Origin: Selaginella moellendorffii
Taxonomy: Eukaryota; Streptophyta; Lycopodiopsida; Selaginellales; Selaginellaceae
Direction of reading: 5' to 3'
NCBI RefSeq assembly: GCF_000143415.4
Contig: NW_003314403.1
Coordinates: forward strand, 66,316-130,315
DNA: 64,000 nucleotides
Position numbers and translations under genes: made by a program. A model generated the notes under the pieces. That model saw nothing but the letters and a program-made list of their open reading frames with translations. It was not told where the DNA came from and made no database searches. Each line of letters begins with the position of its first letter. Position 1 is the first letter of the stretch. Positions 34,236 through 45,373 of the stretch are shown here, piece by piece.

Positions 34236-37200
34236 GATTCAGATTCGGATTGTTCACCTTGAAATAAAATACATTAGAAACTTAGTAAAGGAATATTAAT
34301 GAATCTCACCTTGAACCCGGGCTATGAATGCTCTTGCTACATCTCTTGCATGGTCTGGCAAGGTGATGGTGGCACTCTGCTTCCGCATCCAACCATGCAC
34401 AACATTATCCACCGATATGCTCATGCTGGGATCCCTTGGATTCAGCACCCATCTCTTTTCTAGGCAATCCTTCATATATCCGGAACTTGGCTTAAACCAC
34501 TCCACAGTTACATTGAAGGAGTTAATTTCCGCGTCCTCCTCTACATCAGTGATGCAGCGCCCCACCCATATCATTTGTTTTTTACTACTAAGTCTAACAA
34601 GCACGACCATTCCTTTGCAGACCTGTACTGGATTGAATGCTGAATCCGGCTTCTTGTTCCTCGGCCCACAATAGTGATCCTCAACATCGTTATCTATCAC
34701 TGCATTTTCAGAGGACATTGTTCCGCTACTATCTGGTGCTCTGGGTTCTGGCCAAAAGGACTCTTCCAATTCTTCATATACAACCGGCCCATTTTGGATA
34801 GCAGATATAATCTTCTCCCAGTATTCGAGCAAAGGCTTACACCTCTTAAAATAGGATTCTCCACCAAACACCAACCCCCTCTTCCAGAAGGCAATATGCT
34901 GTCTAATCCCGGCCACTATACTTTCCTGGTCTTTGAGTCCATCCGGGTGCATCGGCCGTGGGGAACCCTGAGGAATCATAGGTTCCCCAGTTATGGGATC
35001 TCTCTTGAAGAGTTCAATGCCATCCACTGGCAGCCACACTGTGTCCCATTCTCTCATCTTGTACCTCATCACTGGAGCACCGTCACGCATGCTGAAATGA
35101 AACTGAAGAGGCTTGGAGTGGCCAATCAGCATTTCGGATCCGTCCCTGATGTAGCCTCTTACAAACCCCTTAAAGTCTGGAACCTCTGTCACAAGTGCAG
35201 CTTCAACAGTGCCTTTGATGCAATTTTGGAATTCATCGTAGAGTTGTGGGAGGGTGAGGACATTGGATCGCCGGAGGGACTCTGCCAGGTGACTGAACAT
35301 GGCATCGACGTCTTCATGAGTGTGCCCAACCATGAGAAAGCCAAGTGTAACCGTTTCAAATATGCCTTTGGCAACAAGCATCGCCAAGTACGCGAAGACG
35401 TACATGTTTTTGTTCTCACTGCCAGCATTGTCTGTTTGGAGCAGAAGATGGGGTGGAAGGCCACATCGGCCGCAAGAACTTCCTTGAGATTCTGCTTCGT
35501 TTGGATGAGGCTGTGCATTCACCGGGCGACCAGCCTCGTCGGAATGGCATGAGGCCTCACGTGATAACCCTACAATCTGACGGCCAACATATTCACTGGG
35601 ATGGCATGGGGCCCCACGCGATACTGCAAGCCTTTGCTCCTCCTCCAGCTGAACCCTATATGGGGTTCGATCGACAAGGGCCTTATGCAAGGGTTGGCCG
35701 TTCAGCTCAGTCTGCGCACTTTGCAGAGACCTTAAGTGTTTTGCTAGGGACGCAATCATCATGTTTGCACCCCCGCCACCCATAGAGGTACAAAGAAGTT
35801 CCCATAGTTCTGGGCACCATGCCCATGAGCGATTATGCCAAACAGAGACACAGGCAGCTGCATGGATGAAGAGATTGCCTTGGGGGCAGGATTGAGTCGA
35901 GGTAAGCACGTCTTTTTCTGGTCCATTTTGTCGTGGATGATGCAGAGGTAAGAGTCAGGTCTCTCCATGGAGAGAATCCTGTTATGATAATATGCAGTCC
36001 TGCAGCTTCTCTGCTCGATGTTGTGGTCCAGCCACCTTCTAACCACCGTCTCTCGCTCTTGAGTGCTGCAAGAATTCTTCGACAAAGCCATTTTGATAGC
36101 AGTGCACTTGTCACACTTTGAAAAGCTGGAGTACTTTCCTATACTCACATCCCTGAACCTGTTGCTCCACAATCTACTAAATCTAGATTGGCTCAGCTTC
36201 CTGTAGCCATTACTCTGGAGTTCCCGATTCACATCTTCCAATATGGCCCCCTTGGTATACATGGAAGGGAGAACTCGTTGGGTGTCTCGTGTTCCATCTT
36301 CCAAGAGGCGGGTTTTATGTGGTTGCTGCTCGCTACATGTGTCGACAAACCTCTTGAAGATTGCCTCTCCATATACAACATGACCCATGGTTTTGTGCGT
36401 ACCGTCGTTCCCATGGACTGCCTGTTGAACCCTTTGTTCCTCGAACTCAGTTTTGATTCTGTAGAATGTGCTTCGAGGGACTCCATAAATGATTCTCCAT
36501 GCCTTCATGCAGACCAAACCCCTCTGGAAGACCATGCCCCCCACCTGATGTTCTGAAGCATCAACAGATGACCGTAATGCCTCATACACAAAATTGCGAG
36601 CTGCCTTCCAGGACAATGTCTTGTATCTTGCTCTCTCCTCTTCAATAGCATCCCAATCAGCATGTTGACAGCACCTCCTCTTGCAACAAGCAACTGTCGA
36701 GACCATTCGAACCTCCATCGCCATTTTCTGCCTTTTCGGTTTGTTGCTCAGATCCCTTTGGCTGCGCTTTAGGAAGGTGTACTTTCTTTTCCTATGAAGA
36801 GATGTTCTGTCATCAGTTGTAGTGGTGTTTGATTGTGAATCCTTCACATTCTCAAACACTAAGTGCCTCAATTTCCACCGCACAATGCTTCCAATAGTCA
36901 GACTGTTTTCTTCTGCGTCAACAACCTCTAAAATCGCAACTCCAATATCATCCCAGCCCAATTCTTGATTAGCAACCGCATCTCTTGGATCGACAACTGT
37001 GGCTAAGCCCTCAGCTACCACCTCCCCCTCGGGGTTGTTTAGAAACACCTTTGCCTGAATCCATGTAGCACGGTTCTTAAGATCCACGGAGGGAACATGC
37101 GTTGCACTTGCGCTGTCCCCAACATCTGCTTTCTTCTGCAGATTTTTCAAGGCAACAACAACATTTACCCCGACGACCATCTCTCCTCGTTCAATAGCGA

Positions 37201-37363
37201 CCACATTCCCATCGAAGACAGTCTCTACTGATACAGCAGCATTGCTTTCCCCAAGCCTTTGACAGTGTATAACAAAGTTCCGATCCATAGACACAAGGGT
37301 CCCTTTTGCAACTCTCTTCCCACCATTCAAAATGTAAACCTTTTCCCCAACCCTGAAGGCCAT
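34236..37363 (-). pseudogene. Element P gene 1, DDE-like transposase (copy C, one frameshift)
   Basis: Reads MAFRVGEKVYILNGG from 37363 to about 35760, then continues in the next frame to 34296: one G is missing in a G run near 35780. Total about 1,022 codons. Order: two tandem beta-rich modules (residues ~1-70 and ~90-165, both with a VAxG...V...D pattern, resembling plant-transposon DUF8039), a basic linker, a Cys cluster (CCKRRCC), a helical region (VCMKAWRIIYGVP), CxxC (KCDKC; KCDEC elsewhere), HDKMDQKK, QTDNAGSENKN, GHTHEDVDAMF, and a C-terminal barrel-like module. The last exon, after a ~52-nt phase-1 intron, codes a short SESESEE tail. Proposed role: DNA cutting and joining at the inverted repeats. 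Confidence 0.88.
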
Positions 37364-39802
37364 TCTGAAAGTGCAGAAAAAAAGTTAAGACCATACAAAA
37401 AATGATTGGAGAATGGCCTAAATCATAACATACCAAATAGCATGAGGCCACATGCCATTATTCAAACATGCTATTGACACCAACGTGAAATTTCGCATTC
37501 ACAAATTTGGCATGAGGCCTCATGCCATCTTGATATACACACAGCTGCAGGCAAGTAAAAATATACATGACAATATGCTAGCCATGAAATTGCAAGGGCC
37601 CAAGATGGCATGTGGCCTCATGCCATTTCTAAATGTGGTCCTAAACCATTCCATGGTGAACATACCACGAAGCACAAGTGCCGAATATCAAGAGGAAGCG
37701 GTAGCCACACCAAAGACAGTGCCGCTCGCAACACCGCAACTACTCGTAGCGCCACTCGCAACACCACAACTGCTCGTAGCGCCGCTCGCACAAACTGCCA
37801 CTCACATAAACTGCCGCTTGCAATGGCGCTCGCAATGCCGCAACCGCTTGTAGACGCATAAACCACAGCTCACAACGCCGCTTACACAAGCAGCGCTCAC
37901 TGCACTCAGCAGAACCAAGAACACGGCACACAAAAATGATAGACCTAGGAATGAGTTCAAGAATTCAAAAATAACACACGCTTGAACGTCACATCAAATC
38001 CTCTGACAAACCAGATCTTATGATTCCTCTGACAAATTTCAAACTGAGTAGCTTCTAGACTTTGCTGTCGGAGGTTGAATTTTGTCACATCATGTCCTTG
38101 CCTCGATCCAGCTGTGCCATGTCAGTGATTCGAACTTTGCCATGCCATGTCAGCGATCCATGCCAAGATTATTCGCCGTGTAAAGGAATAATTATGCTGT
38201 GTGTGTACGTCCATTTATGGCAATATAAGGCCACACGCCATTCAAAGAATAATGCTAGTCGAGCATTTTTTGGTGCATTTTTGGGTTCAAAATTGCATGA
38301 GCCCACACGCTATAAAGTTTACCTGTACCAAAAATAGAAACAGCTTTATTTACTTGGGAATTTAAATGGATGAGGCATTTTTAAACTTACAAACACATGC
38401 CCTACTTACATTCCTTTGGTTGCTTAAAATTCAAAAATATTATAAACCTTTCTTTTCGCATTTTCAATGTTTTCAATTATGGTTTTTGATTTTCGCAGGA
38501 CCAGCCTAGTAATCTATTTGCATCCCGTCATGTTTATAGCTAGCTTTCGTTTGTCCCCTTCGCTAGCCTGAGATACATCTGCTCGGCATCTGCCTCTTAC
38601 AGCATTTGCCCAGAAAGGGCATCTTTCTTCACGCAGCATTTGCCACATGTTTAGGGTTAGGGTTTAGGGTTTAGCAATTCAGTAGCTTGATAAACATGCA
38701 AATACAGAACTTGATGCAAAATCCTTTGATATGTCACAATGCCCCTAGAACCATAAACACATTTCAATAGAGAGGGTCCTTTCATTTCATAACTCCTTAC
38801 GTAGATTTTGGTAAAACCAGTGTTAGTGAAGTTGGTTTCTTGTGATCCCGCATCTGATTGTGATGTCCCTTTGCAGTGTCGATGGAAAGGTCAATGCACA
38901 CCAAACTGTAGAATCTTGGAGCAAAATAACGGTCGGATCTATGGCAAATGCCCCTGAAACATTGTAAGGCTCGTGTGGTCTCATGTGGTGTCCGATCGAG
39001 ATGCTTTTTTGCAGGGTCATCAAGAAGGACATTGTATACCATTCTGTAAAATCTAGTTGCGAGCATTTTTTTACGCCGAGCATTTTTTGGTGCATTTTTT
39101 GGGATCAAAATTGCATGAGCCCACACGCTTGAACGTCACATCAAATCCTCTGACAATTTATTTAGCTGAACATCTGGCATTTTTGGAAATACAAGATGCT
39201 TTGGAATATCCAATCATGCATGGTATAAATATAGCGAGGGTATTAAATGATATCCCAATCATGATCTTTCTTTTGGATTTCGCATGCATGCAGTCCGAGG
39301 AATGATGACATTGCGGATTTCTTTTGGATTTCACGCATGCGCGCGCTGATCCAGAAATTAATGGTGGCGCCCAAGTCCGAGGAATGATGACGTGGCGGGA
39401 TTACCAACTGTCGTGACATTTCGCGCGTGTGAGGTTAGGTTTTGCATTTTGCTTCGTACTCGCGCTCGCATCGCGCTCCCACTCGCGCTCCCACTTCTCT
39501 ACAGGTTTCTCGTGTGCATCGGCGTCCACTCGCGCTTGCATCACACTCGCGCTTGCATCACACTCGCGCTCGCATCGCGCTCGTGTGCATCGGCGTCCAC
39601 TTCAAGACACACCCAGTTTGTAACTTCGCCGCCAACTCCGCCGCCCACTCCGCCACCCACACGCAGCCCACTTGGCATCCCGGGAGATTTCAGCGCCACT
39701 CTCCAACTGTAAGTGGCAGAGTAGCCTTGCTGCTACGATCCGCTGCACACATAGTGCACATTCGCCAGCGAGTCCGGTTGTCACGCCTCCATTCGGCTTC
39801 AA
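37364..39802. promoter_or_regulatory. Divergent intergenic region of copy C
   Basis: Between the starts of gene 1 and gene 2; equivalent of 20615-23175. Contains palindromes, GC-rich minisatellites (about 37720-37900 and 39460-39605) and TTTAGGG repeats (38650-38674). A segment of roughly 60 bp present in B (near 21360-21460) is missing near 39060. No gene is supported. Confidence 0.6.
38650..38674. promoter_or_regulatory. Telo-box / telomere-like repeats (copy C)
   Basis: TTTAGGGTTAGGGTTTAGGG, same place as in B and D. Conserved position inside a mobile element argues for a promoter role rather than chance. Confidence 0.75.
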
Positions 39803-40044
39803 ATGGTAAGTCTTTTAGGCCAAGTAGAAAATGGCATGAGGCCACATGCCATTCAGTAGCAACATTGGCATGCACCGATTGGGCTCTCGAGTGCAGTCCG
39901 GTTACAGATGGCGTGTAGCCTCACGCCATCTTAGGATGCAGCCTCAAGACATCTAATGCAGTGGTGAATGGCGTGTGGCCTCACGTTATTTCCAGCTACT
40001 AGCTTTTCATCTGTCAGCTCTAATTGTTGTGCATTTCTGAACAG

Positions 40045-42537
40045 GCGAGGAATTGCGTTCTTCTTCCAGCCACTGTCAATGTGGATGCAGAGAAGGGGGA
40101 GGAGCTCACCAGTTGGACTTTCGGGATGGAAGGCGAGGATCTGAGGCTGTACAACATAGATGGTGGGAGAAAAGAATGCATGGGGATCCTCATCCAAGTG
40201 ACAGACACTCCATGCAGTTCCATGCAAGAATATGGACTGGCACTTGTGGTAGAGACAGCGTCTGCCTTCAAGATCCACCTTGCACATCCTAGCGGCTTCC
40301 CGCAGGGGGGCAGCGGCTATGAGGAATTCCTAGAGGGAGCTAGGGAGAGGTTGTCCAGGAGGCCCACAATTTCAAAGACGCTGCGGGTCTATGAAGATCA
40401 CATGGAATCCACGGACCTCACCTACGGCGATGTTCAAAAACTATATTCCAACATTGAGCCATTGAGAGTGACTCCAGTTCGCGAAGCAAAGGGGAAGGGG
40501 GTCGATCTGGAAACTACCTCGAAGCAAAAAAGGGTGGTCAAGCTCAAGCCGACGTCCGACTCTCCTGCTCCAAAAAAGAAGCTACTCAGTGATGCCATTG
40601 CCTCGGGTTCGAACACTACACCCACCAAAAAGAAGAGCCGCAAAGAGCAGAAAGAACAAGAAGAGGCAGCAAAAATCATCACAGATAATAGTACTTGTTA
40701 CTATTCCAACAAAGTATATACAATCGACGTGAGAAGATGCTGGCAAGTTCAGTAACACCCGACATCGCAGACGTGATCCCCTACTACCGAACAATGAAGG
40801 GCGAGACGAGGTTTCCAGACTTGATCAATAGGAAGGTGTTGGACGATCAGAACATCCGGTTCTATGCCGTCTCTGGGCAGCATTCTAGCTTGGCGATGCA
40901 AGAGATAGTTGTGGATATTATGGTGGGCGAGGAGGTGAAGAAAGTCTTCAAGACAAGAGTTGTCCGCCTGATAAAAGGCAACTCGCCCCTCCGATCTATC
41001 ATATACATCTCCCACGCGCAGAATGTCAACCAAGAAACGTGCTACAAATCGGGTCTGCACGAGACATTGGCACGAACACGGAAGCTCTGGGTTCAACTGA
41101 AGAAGCCACAAAAACCAGGACAAGGACGTGCACTAGCAATTAGCGCCTGGCAGGTAAGCCTCGTTGCATGTGGCATAGCATGTGGCCTCACGCCATTTCC
41201 ATTGCAGGAATTCTCGAGTCTTCTCTCGAAAACACTGGGGGTCAATGACACACTCAGCATCCATAACATTCTACTCGCGACAAAAGTTGTTTTTGACAAA
41301 TGGGTAGATGTGCTGAGGAGGTACCATGACGGGGAGTTACTAAACTCAATGGGTGTGGAGGACGGCCGGAAGCCCAATGATTTGAAGCTCAACGCCTTGC
41401 GTTTCTCGCGGTCTCTAGACGACAACGACCTTCTGACAGTGGCTAATGCTCTTCTACGTGGTGAGGTTGTCTTCAACAAGACCAAAATGACTCCCGGCCA
41501 TATTGTGACATACGAGGACTTGTGCACGACTCTGAGAGCTCATGCGCTATTGAAGGATTGGATCTTCGAGCAAGTGGCCGTGGAGAGGGTGAGCATCGAC
41601 ACCACGCAAGAGAAGAATGCAATGGAAGCGCTAGATTTGTCAAATGAAGACATCGACGAGTACGTGAAGGGGGCCCCCAAGTTCATTGATCTGCTGCGGG
41701 ATGCCACGAAAAGTAAAGCTGAGAAGTTGGATCAGTATCCAAATTTCATTAAGATTGATGTCGACCGCCAGCTTCAGAAACAGCTCGACCCCGCAGTAGA
41801 GGCCTATCGAGAACCTTACCGGGTATACTTGAATTCGGATGAGGATCAAAGGTGGAGGAGCATCGTTTCCCGCGGAGATGAGCAGGTCAAGAACATTTTT
41901 TGTGTGATGGACTTCACAAACGAGGAGATCACTCATGCAGACGAAGTCAGCTCCATCATTAACTTAATGGTGGGACTTGCGGAGGTGGAATCTTCAGTCC
42001 ACTATATGATCTACGACTGCGAAACCTATCACAAGTTCTGGAAGGCCTTAAACGAGGTGAAGGCTCGGTTTAAAGGCAAGGAGATGCGGGAGATCCATGG
42101 GATAATGGCTAAGAAGAAGATACCGACGAATGTCTGCATCTTCACACTCGCCCTTGTTATTGGTCCTGCAGCAGAGTGGGACTGGAGTGACTTCCCAGCT
42201 TCGTTCGACAAGGCCAATCGAATTGATCTGAGGGAGGTCAATTTACCCGTGCCTGAGGAACTGAAGACGGCTATGGAGCTTTCGAATCCAAAGAAAGCTC
42301 CAGGTGCAGCATGGGAAATGCTCAGCTGGGTCTTCAACGCAATAGCGGGTGGGTCACCTGCTTCTGACTCCAAGGGCAAATGCGTTGTCGAGTACAACTG
42401 CGGCGGACTATTCTTTCAAGCCGCACTACTCAAGGGTGTCCCGTGTGTTGCGGTGACAAACTCCATTGAAGAGGTGACTTCAATGGAGCATATAATTACA
42501 GTTGCCAAAGAAAAACAGTATCTTCTCTGCGAACCTA
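40045..42537 (+). pseudogene. ParB-like and DNA-methyltransferase-like part of gene 2 (copy C)
   Basis: Seen: a N-terminal domain (residues ~1-150), a Lys-rich linker (KKKSRKEQKEQEEAAK), then a region that in copies B and D reads SRIDIQ...RLVSDEWVEKLKQKM followed by FYAVSGQHSSLAMQEIVV...FKTRVVRLI. That order resembles ParB/sulfiredoxin domains (binding loop 'V-D-GQHR-A'). At the end, NPKKAPGAAWEMLSWV...GKCVVEYNCGGLFFQAALLKGVPCVAV aligns by eye with the closing part of permuted N4/N6 DNA methylases (KP-x-LL, then DPFxGSGTT and GxE), but FxGxG is replaced by NCGGL and no clear DPPY box is seen. Probably a catalytically weakened or binding-only form. Bacterial phage-like ParB-methylase fusions are the nearest known plan; the homology needs a profile search. 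Confidence 0.5.
41154..41207 (+). other. 54-nt intron with palindrome (phase 0)
   Basis: GTAAGC...TTGCAG around GCATGTGGCCTCACGCC. Its length is a multiple of three without stops, so it can also be read through. In copy B the acceptor is GG. Confidence 0.65.
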
Positions 42538-42587
42538 GTGAGTACGCACTTTAAGTTTAAATGTTAGCTCACAAGCTCTGTATGCAG
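42538..42587 (+). other. 50-nt intron (phase 1)
   Basis: GTGAGT at the donor and ATGCAG at the acceptor; joins the methylase-like exon to the linker. It has no palindrome. Skipping it keeps the frame open and not skipping it gives an immediate stop (TAA at 42552). Confidence 0.8.
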
Positions 42588-42674
42588 GAGCGTGGCCACC
42601 CCCAGATGCGGAAACGGCGTTAACAGCTACTGTTGAAGATACCCATGTTGGGCCGAGCTCACAACCTGCACAAG

Positions 42675-42712
42675 GTAAGGTCACGTGAGGCCTCACGCCA
42701 TTTTGATTATAG
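42675..42712 (+). other. 38-nt intron made mostly of palindrome (phase 1)
   Basis: GTAAGG donor, TTATAG acceptor. The centre CACGTGAGGCCTCACG takes up nearly half of it. This is close to the lower size limit for splicing in plants. Confidence 0.75.
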
Positions 42713-42802
42713 ATCATTGTGAATATTCAGACACGAGGACTGAAAAGCGCACTGGTGGCGCGTCGAAGAAGGACAAACAAACAAGCAATAGGAAAAAAGG
42801 AG

Positions 42803-42851
42803 GTACAAATTATATTTGCAATGGCATGTGGTCTCATGCCATTCCTTGCAG
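42803..42851 (+). other. 49-nt intron with palindrome (phase 1)
   Basis: Donor GTACAA (weak), acceptor TTGCAG. Contains AATGGCATGTGGTCTCATG and its closing CCATT. Confidence 0.7.
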
Positions 42852-42995
42852 GAGACACTTCTTCAAAGGCAAAACAGGCAAGCACTAGCCAAGCTCAAAC
42901 TGACAGTGGTCATAAAAAGCGAAAGCACGTTGGACAGTCGTTGGGATCAGAGGCGTTTGATTCGAAAAGGAAGAAGGGCAACGAAAAGATGATAG

Positions 42996-43042
42996 GTAAT
43001 GCCTCGCGGTTATGGCGTGTGTGCTCATGCCATTCATTGCAG
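42996..43042 (+). other. 47-nt intron with palindrome (phase 1)
   Basis: Donor GTAATG, acceptor TTGCAG; contains TATGGCGTGTGTGCTCATGC. Confidence 0.75.
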
Positions 43043-43606
43043 ATCAAAGGCTGAGTGAAAGCAGGCAGTCACCACCTCCTGACTCAGATTCCTATGGCGG
43101 ACTCCCCTTCCCCAATCTCAATGGAGAGGTACAATGGATGAGGGATGCTTTTCAAGTCAGGGCCACGTTTTTCTCATCTCGTCGTCTTCGAAGGGTGCAA
43201 GAACGTGCAGAAACCATGTTAAGACAGTCGGGTGAGAATACGGTCCTAGGTCACGCACTAAAACAAGCTATGGATGTCTTGTATTTTGAGATGGAGACTC
43301 GGCCAGATGATTTTCCCAAGATGGTCCTGGAAGAACAAGCCATCCAGCCTGAGCAGCCTATGGAAGAAATGCAGGAGGGGGATGAGGAGCCAGAGAAAGA
43401 TAATGAGCAGGAAGAGCAGAAGGACGAAGAGGAGGACAAAGAAGAGGAGGACAAAGAAGAGGAGGACAAAGAAGAGGAGGACGAAGAGGACTTGGATGGT
43501 CCTCACAATGGTGACGATCACAATAACGACGACGACGATGATGACGATGGCCAGCCTGAGGTGGCCAAAGAGCAGCGGAGGAAGGTCATACAAGACAAAC
43601 CATCAG

Positions 43607-43723
43607 GTAAATAATAGTACATCCATTCCTAACCTTTTACCATTTCTAACATTGTCCATGTAGGTCGCAGAGCAAATGGTAAGTAGAGATTATTCAATTG
43701 AATTTACAAACTCTAGCCTTTAG
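43607..43723 (+). other. Two introns around a 15-nt micro-exon
   Basis: Introns 43607-43663 (57 nt, GTAAAT...ATGTAG) and 43679-43723 (45 nt, GTAAGT...TTTTAG-like CTTTAG) flank exon 43664-43678 (GTCGCAGAGCAAATG), five codons in phase 1. Neither intron has the palindrome. Confidence 0.65.
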
Positions 43724-43831
43724 TGTCGAGGAAGGATAGTGCCAAGCAAGGGTCGAAACGTATGTCCAATCCTTCAGAATCAGCAGTGCGCCCAAGTGAT
43801 ATCGGTCCTAGTTCCTCAATAGCAGTTGATG

Positions 43832-43878
43832 GTAAATACAGTATAGTCGATTCAATGTGCTAATGAGTTTGTTTTTAG
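43832..43878 (+). other. 47-nt intron (phase 1)
   Basis: GTAAAT donor, TTTTAG acceptor; AT-rich with no palindrome. Confidence 0.75.
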
Positions 43879-44463
43879 TAGCACGGGAGGATACCATCTC
43901 AATCGAAGGGAGATATTTGGACATGCATATGGATCTACCAGTGGACTCTACTTGCCTGCAAGAGTCATCAGAGCTGGTGGACGCTACTATCCATATCAAC
44001 GCCAAGCAAGCTGACCACGCTCCACTTGATGCTGCCCATACCACTGAGTCAATCTTGTCCACGTATCCAACTGACGGTGACCAGGCGCCATTGGACCCAC
44101 ATGAGGCTGCCCCAGCTGCCGAGCCGGTCGTATCCTCATTTCCAACGGACTCAACGTGTGCCCAATCGTCTGACTACGCGCCGTTGGAACCTCCCTACAC
44201 CGCCCCTGCTGCCTGTTTGGTCATGTCCACTTTGCCAACGGAGGCACCAGCTGAAATGGCGTGTGATCACACGCCATCGGAACCACCCCATGCCACTGTT
44301 GAGCCAGTTGTACCAGAGTCTACAGCTGAAATGGCATGTGCCCACACGCCATCGGATGCGATTGACCCCACATTGCAGAGGAGAGTATTTCCGCCCTTCA
44401 CGTTTCCTCGACCAAAACCCTCTCAACGACCATCGGGAGCACCATTCGCTAATATTGTAGATG

Positions 44464-44510
44464 GTAAAATTGACTTGTACCATTTTTTATGCTGATGCAT
44501 TTCATTTCAG
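44464..44510 (+). other. 47-nt intron before the FCP1-like exon (phase 1)
   Basis: GTAAAA donor, TTTCAG acceptor. Splicing gives ...VDESRRRYC and opens the HAD domain in frame. The same junction is present in copy B. Confidence 0.8.
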
Positions 44511-45373
44511 AGTCACGGCGAAGGTACTGTATCATTTTTGATCTGAATGGTGTCCTTTTCTCCCATGAGCGTGGCTCGTCCTCGAATGTCATTGCACCCT
44601 CCAAAGCCTGCGGTCGCAAGTTGGTCAAAAGAGACAGATTCACATTAATCACACAGGAGAAACTGCGGGATCTAATAATGACCATGTGACACTTAAAACA
44701 GAGGGCCGAGTTCAATTTGCAATTGGGAGTTTGGACATCCATGATGCGCCACAATGCATTAACGTTGCTACATATGATGCACGATCAGACGCGAGTAATA
44801 TTACCATTTGACTTTCTCCTAACGCAGGAGGATTGCTTGACTATGGTCCATGTGAGGGGTAGCAAGCCCATCTTCGTCAAGCCAAAGGCTGTAGTGATGA
44901 ACTGGACTGCTAGGTCAAGTGAAATCCTCATCATCGATGACTCGCTGATTAAAACTGCAGCGAACACGCACACATATGCAGTGCACCCCATCTCTTGCAG
45001 TATGGAAACTAGGGAGAAGAAACCGTATGTTCTGGGGGACCTTGCAAAACGGCTTGGAGCGATGGTGATAGAGAACCGGCCAGTCCAGGAGGTGGCTGCA
45101 GAAATCAACCAAATGGCAGATGGAACGGTATATCAGAAGCCATTTGATCGGACAAACAGCAGTCATCATTTATGGCATGTATATTGTCTAGCCAAGCACT
45201 ATCCGCATCTCCATAATCTGCTCAACCGGATGGGTTCTTCGACCACTGAACATGAGCGTGGACGTATTAGAGAAGAGATGGCATTACTATTGGGTTTAAA
45301 TCCTAATAGTGTGGAGAGTGATGAAATTCCAAGATTATTGTATAGGCGTTGGAGGCAAAAAATAACAGTCTGA
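44511..45373 (+). pseudogene. FCP1/HAD-like last exon of gene 2 (copy C)
   Basis: Same domain as 15007-15868. FDLNGVLFSH is at 44533-44562, and the LIIDDS motif at about 44928-44945. A TGA near 44687 (CGA in copy B, a CpG change) truncates it. Confidence 0.8.

Larger units (their letters stand above)
39803..45373 (+). pseudogene. Element P gene 2: ParB-like / methyltransferase-like / acidic / FCP1-like protein (copy C)
   Basis: Exon model: ATG 39803-39805; 40045-41153; 41208-42537; 42588-42674; 42713-42802; 42852-42995; 43043-43606; 43664-43678; 43724-43831; 43879-44463; 44511-45373. With the 70 bp that copies B and D retain (missing at about 40734) the exons sum to 4,968 nt, 1,656 codons, in phase at every junction; from 42537 onward every intron is phase 1. 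The N-terminal half contains a ParB-like block (GQHSSLAMQEIVV, 40874-40910) and a methyltransferase-like end (42270-42490). The middle is acidic Glu/Asp repeats (43380-43560), then Pro/Thr/Glu-rich repeats. The last exon is FCP1-like. Breaks: the 70-bp frameshift and TGA near 44687. The long first intron is less certain; an in-frame ATG at 40024 is the alternative start. Confidence 0.8.

Noticed and set aside
38650-38674. Interstitial telomere from a chromosome fusion
   Set aside because: Only three to four units, and at the same place in each transposon copy.
40734-40740. The 70-bp gap in copy C as an intron loss
   Set aside because: The missing part is in frame and coding in B and D, 70 is not a multiple of three, and only a 2-base microhomology (AG) is present; a simple deletion is more likely.
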